Origin: Candidatus Alloscillospira gallinarum
GTDB taxonomy: Bacteria; Bacillota; Clostridia; Oscillospirales; Oscillospiraceae
Assembly (NCBI GenBank): GCA_904420055.1
Contig: CAJFTV010000168.1
Coordinates: 1-17,679 of the forward strand
Direction: 5' to 3'
Length of the DNA: 17,679 nucleotides
The translations under genes were made by a program, and so were the position numbers. Below, one piece after another: positions 14,265 through 17,679 of this stretch. Each line of letters starts with the position of its first letter. The stretch's first letter is position 1. Under the pieces are notes generated by a model that saw only the letters and a program-made list of their open reading frames with translations, ran no database searches and was not told where the DNA came from.

Positions 14265-15284
14265 TTACCTGTGGTTTTTATACCAGTTTCTGCCATAGGT
14301 CTCATATTCGTCGGCAAGCCACTTGGATTTCTGCTCCACCTCGGGGTCACCTACGGGGCCGTAGATACTGCCCCAGAAGCAGAAACCGCCGCCGGGGGCA
14401 AATGTGTCGATACATTTGCGCACTTCACTGCGCACAAGCTCCTCAGTTGCGCCGGGCCATGCCGGAGGTCCCGATGAGTCCCAGCAGCCTATAAGTATCA
14501 GCCTGTTGCCGTACTTTTTCTTTATTCCCACAAGGTCGTTCATGGTCTGCGCGGGGTTCCATATGGATACGCCGAAATCAAACCAGTCCTCTATAAAATC
14601 CTCGCACCGGCCGCAGTCGTGCATGTTTATAAAGAGCCCGGCGTCCTGGGCAATCCTGCCAAGGCGCGCGTGATAGGGCTTTACCATTTCCCGGTACATG
14701 TCAAGGGAAATAAACGGGTTTTTGGCTGTTGCCGTGTCGTCCAGTATACAGAACACGTCGGGCTTATAGTATTCCACGGCTTTCTTGTACACCGCGTCAT
14801 AGAAGTCGGCCAGGTACTCGAAAAGCGCCATAACCTCCTCCGGCTCCTCATACATGGCGGTGAGGCCCTCGGTAAAGCCCATGAACTCCATGAGATGCTG
14901 AAAATAGCCCACGTGGGTCATTAGCTCAACTACGCTCTCCTCGCGGTTTATGTTTTCCGTGTCTTTTTTTGCCATGGCCTCCCAGTCAATGCCGGAGATA
15001 TCCGGAGCCTTTATTACGTCGCGCCACTTTGTTATGTCAGTGAGAATAAATTTTCCGGGAGTGGGCAGGGACATTCCGCCGGTGCTCTCTGTGGCGGTGT
15101 GTTCCACACCCCATATGTCGATTTCCGCGTCGCCGACCTTTTTCCTGTTTAAGAACGAGGGATTTACCGGCATGGTGGCCGGAGCCTTTTTCGTTCCCGG
15201 GGCCGGTGGAGCAAGGCTGTATCTCGGCAGCCACTCCGGCACCTCTCCCCTGTATACCATGAGCAGATTTTCTCTCTCAGTCAT
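14265..15284 (-). CDS. Uroporphyrinogen decarboxylase/methyltransferase family protein
   Basis: A 339-residue URO-D superfamily TIM barrel. It shows GVEHTATESTGGMSLPTPGKFILTDITKWRD in the N-terminal half, KPDVFCILDDTATAKNPFISLDMYREMVKPYH in the middle and NMHDCGRCEDFIEDWFDFGVSIWNPAQTMND with His222 and Cys224, then LILIGCWD with Cys267. A His-Cys-Cys set is how the corrinoid methyltransferase branch (MtaA/MtbA-like) binds zinc, so a methyltransfer role is more likely than haem synthesis; no haem genes are near. ATG at 15284 is chosen because AGGAGG lies 9 bases upstream; an earlier in-frame ATG at 15305 would place that site inside the gene. It has its own promoter, and the peptidase gene follows after 51 bases without a visible terminator. 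Its corrinoid partner is not in this window. Confidence 0.87.
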   Translation of the reverse strand: MTERENLLMVYRGEVPEWLPRYSLAPPAPGTKKAPATMPVNPSFLNRKKVGDAEIDIWGVEHTATESTGGMSLPTPGKFILTDITKWRDVIKAPDISGIDWEAMAKKDTENINREESVVELMTHVGYFQHLMEFMGFTEGLTAMYEEPEEVMALFEYLADFYDAVYKKAVEYYKPDVFCILDDTATAKNPFISLDMYREMVKPYHARLGRIAQDAGLFINMHDCGRCEDFIEDWFDFGVSIWNPAQTMNDLVGIKKKYGNRLILIGCWDSSGPPAWPGATEELVRSEVRKCIDTFAPGGGFCFWGSIYGPVGDPEVEQKSKWLADEYETYGRNWYKNHR

Positions 15285-15346
15285 ATCTATGTTCCTCCTG
15301 TACATTTATAATTTGCTTTTTTTTACCTGTATAAACAAACTTTTTC

Positions 15347-15362
15347 AAATTGTGTGCAATTT
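15347..15362. promoter_or_regulatory. Candidate operator overlapping the URO-D gene start site
   Basis: AAATTG-TGTG-CAATTT is a perfect 6+6 inverted repeat directly downstream of the -10 box, covering the predicted transcription start near 15357. The position is typical of a repressor site; the regulator is unknown. Confidence 0.5.
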
Positions 15363-15363
15363 A

Positions 15364-15392
15364 ATTATAGTGTACCCGTATGCTTCTTGCAA
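15364..15392 (-). promoter_or_regulatory. Promoter of the URO-D-family gene
   Basis: On the - strand TTGCAA (15387-15392) and TATAAT (15364-15369) are separated by 17 bases, giving a leader of about 70 bases. Confidence 0.75.
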
Positions 15393-15413
15393 GTTGTTTA
15401 AAATATGTATAAA

Positions 15414-15529
15414 CTAATCTCGTCAATCTGTATTTCAGCGGCAGAAAGTACCCATGCAAACACTGGCTGCATATATATTTACAGCCCGTTTTTATGGGAC
15501 GTAAGTTTACATAATACAGATTAGCTGAC
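15414..15529. repeat. Nested imperfect inverted repeats
   Basis: Three nested pairings share one axis: AATCTGTAT (15425-15433) with ATACAGATT (15514-15522), CCCAT (15451-15455) with ATGGG (15494-15498), and GGCTG (15465-15469) with CAGCC (15482-15486). A competing pairing CTAATCT (15414-15420) with AGATTAG (15518-15524) also exists. The block lies upstream of both flanking promoters, so it is outside either predicted transcript. Confidence 0.5.
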
Positions 15530-15660
15530 AGTATAAAATATGGAAAGCATACAGTGTTTATAAGTCAAATAGTTAGACAAAACAAACTTACGCCGGGCAG
15601 CCTGTTTCATTGAATTTAGACAAAATTTAAGATACGACCAAAAAAGCGCAGACAAACATA

Positions 15661-15689
15661 TTGACAAAATGGTTAGTAAATACTAATAT
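15661..15689 (+). promoter_or_regulatory. feoA: Promoter of the feo operon
   Basis: TTGACA (15661-15666) and TAATAT (15684-15689) have a 17-base spacer. The first palindromic operator overlaps the spacer and -10 box and the second covers the region just after it. Confidence 0.82.
15673..15686. promoter_or_regulatory. Feo operator 1 (TTAGT-N4-ACTAA)
   Basis: TTAGTAAATACTAA, a 5+5 inverted repeat with a 4-base centre, overlaps the -10 region of the feo promoter. By position and by the genes controlled, it is a candidate site for an iron-dependent repressor of the DtxR/IdeR type; that assignment is inference. Confidence 0.7.
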
Positions 15690-15696
15690 GCTTATG

Positions 15697-15710
15697 TTAG
15701 TCAATACTAA
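15697..15710. promoter_or_regulatory. Feo operator 2
   Basis: TTAGTCAATACTAA differs from operator 1 at only two of 14 positions and starts 24 bp after it, placing it over the predicted transcription start. Confidence 0.7.
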
Positions 15711-15739
15711 TTATTTGAGTAAAAAAGAGGAGTTTAAAA

Positions 15740-15949
15740 ATGCCCTTATCAATGGCGGAAGCCGGTCAGGAATTATATATAAAAAAAGTTGGCGGCAATG
15801 AGGACTCCCGGCACTTTCTGGAGAGTCTTGGCTTTGTAGCTGGAAGTATGGTCAAAGTGATATCCGTTATCGGTGGAAACATGATTGTGCAGATAAAGGA
15901 GTCGCGCGTCGCGGTCAGCCGTGAGATGGCCAATAAGATAATAGTGTAA
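15740..15949 (+). CDS. feoA: FeoA family protein 1
   Basis: A 69-residue SH3-like FeoA protein, an accessory to the ferrous iron permease FeoB. The core DSRHFLESLGFVAGSMVKVISVIGGNMIVQIKESRVAVSREMANKI follows the FeoA pattern (LGF-x-GS-x-V, then a basic strand and a terminal helix). The central loop is GGNMIV rather than the usual LGDPIEV of FeoA, so this copy is more diverged than its neighbour. GAGGAG precedes the ATG. It is the first gene of the feo cluster, with the next feoA 12 bases on. Confidence 0.9.
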   Translation: MPLSMAEAGQELYIKKVGGNEDSRHFLESLGFVAGSMVKVISVIGGNMIVQIKESRVAVSREMANKIIV

Positions 15950-15961
15950 GGAGGAAGCGCT

Positions 15962-16183
15962 GTGAATACACTTAGACAGACAAAGGTGGGGCAGACTGTG
16001 AAAGTGGTGAAGCTCCACGGTGAGGGCGCTGTGAAAAGGCGCATAATGGACATGGGCATCACAAAGGGCGTAGAGGTATTTGTAAGAAAAATAGCGCCTT
16101 TGGGAGACCCGATTGAGGTCAATGTCCGCGGATATGAGCTGTCTATCAGGAAGGCCGACGCCGAGATGATAGAAGTGGAGTAA
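15962..16183 (+). CDS. feoA: FeoA family protein 2
   Basis: A 73-residue FeoA protein starting at GTG, supported by AAGGAGG 8 bases upstream. It carries the standard block KRRIMDMGITKGVEVFVRKIAPLGDPIEVNVRGYELSIRKADAEMIEVE, including the family LGDPIEV loop. Two unlike FeoA proteins before one FeoB is a common clostridial layout. FeoA acts on the cytoplasmic face of the FeoB transporter. The gap to feoB is 167 bases and contains its own palindrome, so feoB may also be separately controlled. Confidence 0.93.
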   Translation: MNTLRQTKVGQTVKVVKLHGEGAVKRRIMDMGITKGVEVFVRKIAPLGDPIEVNVRGYELSIRKADAEMIEVE

Positions 16184-16277
16184 TCACGCAAAAAAGTGCT
16201 TAAGCTTTTCTGCATCTTATGATGGTAAATTTCTCACTGGTCTCCTGTTCAGGGACTGCTGGAGAGGTGTTTATCTG

Positions 16278-16295
16278 CGCGGAGGAGACTCCGCG
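16278..16295. promoter_or_regulatory. GNRA-capped hairpin in the feoA-feoB gap
   Basis: CGCGGAG (16278-16284) and CTCCGCG (16289-16295) form a 7-bp stem with a GAGA tetraloop. No T run follows, so it is more like an mRNA processing or stability element than a terminator. The rest of the 16184-16350 gap shows no gene. Confidence 0.5.
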
Positions 16296-16312
16296 AAACT
16301 TTGTGATTTGTG

Positions 16313-16326
16313 TTAGCTAAAACTAA
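16313..16326. promoter_or_regulatory. Feo operator 3, upstream of feoB
   Basis: TTAGCTAAAACTAA keeps the outer TTAG...ACTAA of the two operators at the feoA promoter and lies 24 bases before the feoB start codon. The match is weaker (three or more changes in the centre). Confidence 0.55.
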
Positions 16327-16350
16327 TCAAACGAAAGGAGAATTGGGGCA

Positions 16351-17679
16351 ATGAGTATAAAAATCGCCCTTGCGGGAAACCCGAACTGCGGTAAGACAAC
16401 GCTGTTCAATGCACTTACCGGGTCGGCCCAGTTTGTAGGAAACTGGCCGGGTGTTACCGTGGAAAAGAAAGAGGGGCGCCTGAAGGGGTATAAGGACGTC
16501 ATAATCCAGGACCTGCCGGGCATCTACTCCCTGTCGCCGTACACGCTTGAGGAAGTGGTGGCGAGAAATTATCTGGTACAGGAGCGTCCTGACGCCATAC
16601 TGAACATAATAGACGGCACAAACCTTGAGAGGAACCTGTATCTCACAACACAGCTTACGGAGCTGGGAATACCGGTGATATGTGCTGTCAACATGATGGA
16701 CCTTGTACAGAAAAACGGAGATAAGCTGGATACTGCCGTCCTCGCAAAAGAGCTGGGTGTCACCGTCTGCGAGATATCCGCCTTAAAGGGCAAGGGTATA
16801 AAAGAGGCGGCACAAAAGGCAGTTGACATTGCAAGAAGCGGCGAGAAGCCGATTCCCCGCCACACCTTTGACGGGAACGTGGAGCATGCCCTGGCCCACA
16901 TTGAGGAGGCGGCTCTCCATGACCTGCCGGAGGAGCAGCAGAGATGGTACGCGATTAAGCTTTTTGAGAGAGACGAAAAGGTAATAGAGGCCCTGAAGCT
17001 CTCAGACGAGACTTTAAAGCATATAGCTTCCGACATTGAGTTCTGTGAAAAGGAGCTGGACGACGATTCGGAATCAATTATAACTGCCGGACGTTACAGC
17101 TGGATTGCAGACGTCACCAAAAAGTGCCACAAGAAAAAGAGCAGAAAGGATAACCTTTCAACCTCCGACAAGATAGATAAGATTGTGACAAACCGCATAC
17201 TCGCCCTGCCGATTTTCGCGGTGATTATGTTTGTGGTTTACTACATATCAATCGGCACCGTGGGCGACTGGCTTACAGGCTTTACAAACGACACGCTGTT
17301 TGGCGAGTGGATTTGCGATAACCTCCGTACCTGGCTTGAGTCAATCGGCACTGCCGGCTGGCTTACGGGCCTTGTTGTAGACGGTATAGTGTCCGGTGTG
17401 GGAGCCGTTATTGGATTTGTACCTCAGATGCTGGTGTTGTTCCTCATGCTCTGCATTCTCGAGGACATCGGTTACATGGCGAGAGTCGCGTTCATTATGG
17501 ACCGCATATTCAGAAAGTTCGGCCTCTCCGGCAAGAGCTTTATCCCCATGCTCATCGGCTCCGGCTGCGGTGTGCCGGGGGTTATGGCCTCCCGCACCAT
17601 CGAGCAGGACCGTGACAGAAAGATGACGATTATGACCACCTGCTTTGTGCCCTGCGGCGCGAAGATGCCCATAGTCGGA
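16351..17679 (+). CDS. feoB: Ferrous iron transport protein B (3' truncated by window)
   Basis: The first 443 residues of FeoB, open to the last base. The N-terminal G domain has G1 GNPNCGKTT (residues 9-17), G3 DLPGIYS near 54, G4 NMMD near 114-117 and G5-like SALKGKG. A helical guanine-dissociation-inhibitor-like region follows (about residues 170-270), then membrane segments beginning ILALPIFAVIMFVVYYISIG, the FeoB-C/gate region VGAVIGFVPQMLVLFLMLCILEDIGYMARVAF, and the conserved GSGCGVPGVMASRTIE. It imports Fe2+ across the cytoplasmic membrane. ATG at 16351 follows AAAGGAG with a 10-base gap. Full family length is usually near 650-800 residues, so about a third to half is missing to the right. 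Confidence 0.97.
   Translation, partial: MSIKIALAGNPNCGKTTLFNALTGSAQFVGNWPGVTVEKKEGRLKGYKDVIIQDLPGIYSLSPYTLEEVVARNYLVQERPDAILNIIDGTNLERNLYLTTQLTELGIPVICAVNMMDLVQKNGDKLDTAVLAKELGVTVCEISALKGKGIKEAAQKAVDIARSGEKPIPRHTFDGNVEHALAHIEEAALHDLPEEQQRWYAIKLFERDEKVIEALKLSDETLKHIASDIEFCEKELDDDSESIITAGRYSWIADVTKKCHKKKSRKDNLSTSDKIDKIVTNRILALPIFAVIMFVVYYISIGTVGDWLTGFTNDTLFGEWICDNLRTWLESIGTAGWLTGLVVDGIVSGVGAVIGFVPQMLVLFLMLCILEDIGYMARVAFIMDRIFRKFGLSGKSFIPMLIGSGCGVPGVMASRTIEQDRDRKMTIMTTCFVPCGAKMPIVG

Larger units (their letters stand above)
15285..15739. other. Divergent intergenic region between URO-D gene and feo operon
   Basis: About 455 bases with no convincing gene. It holds the - strand promoter and candidate operator of the URO-D-family gene (15347-15392), a nested inverted-repeat block (15414-15529) and the feo promoter with two palindromic sites (15661-15710). 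Confidence 0.7.

Noticed and set aside
15575..15670. Repeated AGACAAA-like words upstream of the feo promoter.
   Set aside because: Spacing is irregular (about 43, 32 and 13 bases) and the region is A-rich, so chance is the best explanation.
16569..17036. 155-residue open frame on the - strand opposite feoB.
   Set aside because: Serine-rich shadow of the FeoB G domain; feoB motifs are clear on the + strand.

Overview
The window looks like chromosomal DNA from a strictly anaerobic, low-to-mid GC Firmicute, probably a gut or rumen Clostridia (Oscillospirales-like is a guess). The reasons are a T-box leader, several near-consensus TTGACA/TATAAT promoters, strong Shine-Dalgarno sites, a ferredoxin-dependent 2-oxoacid oxidoreductase and a FeoAAB iron system. 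No rRNA, tRNA, CRISPR array or insertion sequence was seen.

Region 1 (1-4940, + strand) is a tightly packed operon: the end of an AMP-forming acyl-CoA synthetase, a P-loop ATPase, a four-subunit 2-oxoacid:ferredoxin oxidoreductase (ferredoxin, alpha, TPP-binding beta, gamma; VOR/KOR type) and a branched-chain aminotransferase, closed by a hairpin terminator. Together these can interconvert branched organic acids, acyl-CoAs, 2-oxoacids and branched-chain amino acids, either by fermenting the amino acids or by rebuilding them from short branched acids.

Region 2 (5033-9346, + strand) is the most interesting part. A consensus promoter and a T-box riboswitch whose specifier reads as CUC (leucine) control two genes. 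The first is a 470-aa homologue of 2-isopropylmalate synthase that keeps the leucine-sensing regulatory domain but has lost the catalytic Arg-Asp pair and the metal-binding HxH. The second is an unusual 837-aa fusion of a xylose-isomerase-like TIM barrel to a complete acyl-CoA synthetase. I propose a leucine-starvation-controlled salvage module in which a branched acid such as isovalerate is activated and then carboxylated and transaminated by the products of region 1. This is inference.

Region 3 (9314-10668) holds two overlapping short chromate-transporter-family genes on the - strand. Their promoter is back to back with the promoter of region 4 (10640-13190, + strand): a compact amidohydrolase, a DUF362 protein with two 4Fe-4S motifs and a TIGR04076-like small protein. 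Region 5 (13203-15392, - strand) holds a membrane-anchored C39-like cysteine peptidase broken by two compensating frameshifts at six-base homopolymers, and a uroporphyrinogen-decarboxylase/methyltransferase-family gene with a clear promoter and candidate operator.

Region 6 (15661-17679, + strand) is feoA-feoA-feoB, with feoB cut by the window edge. Three copies of a 14-bp palindrome (TTAGTNAATACTAA-like) lie at the feoA promoter and before feoB and look like sites for an iron-responsive repressor.
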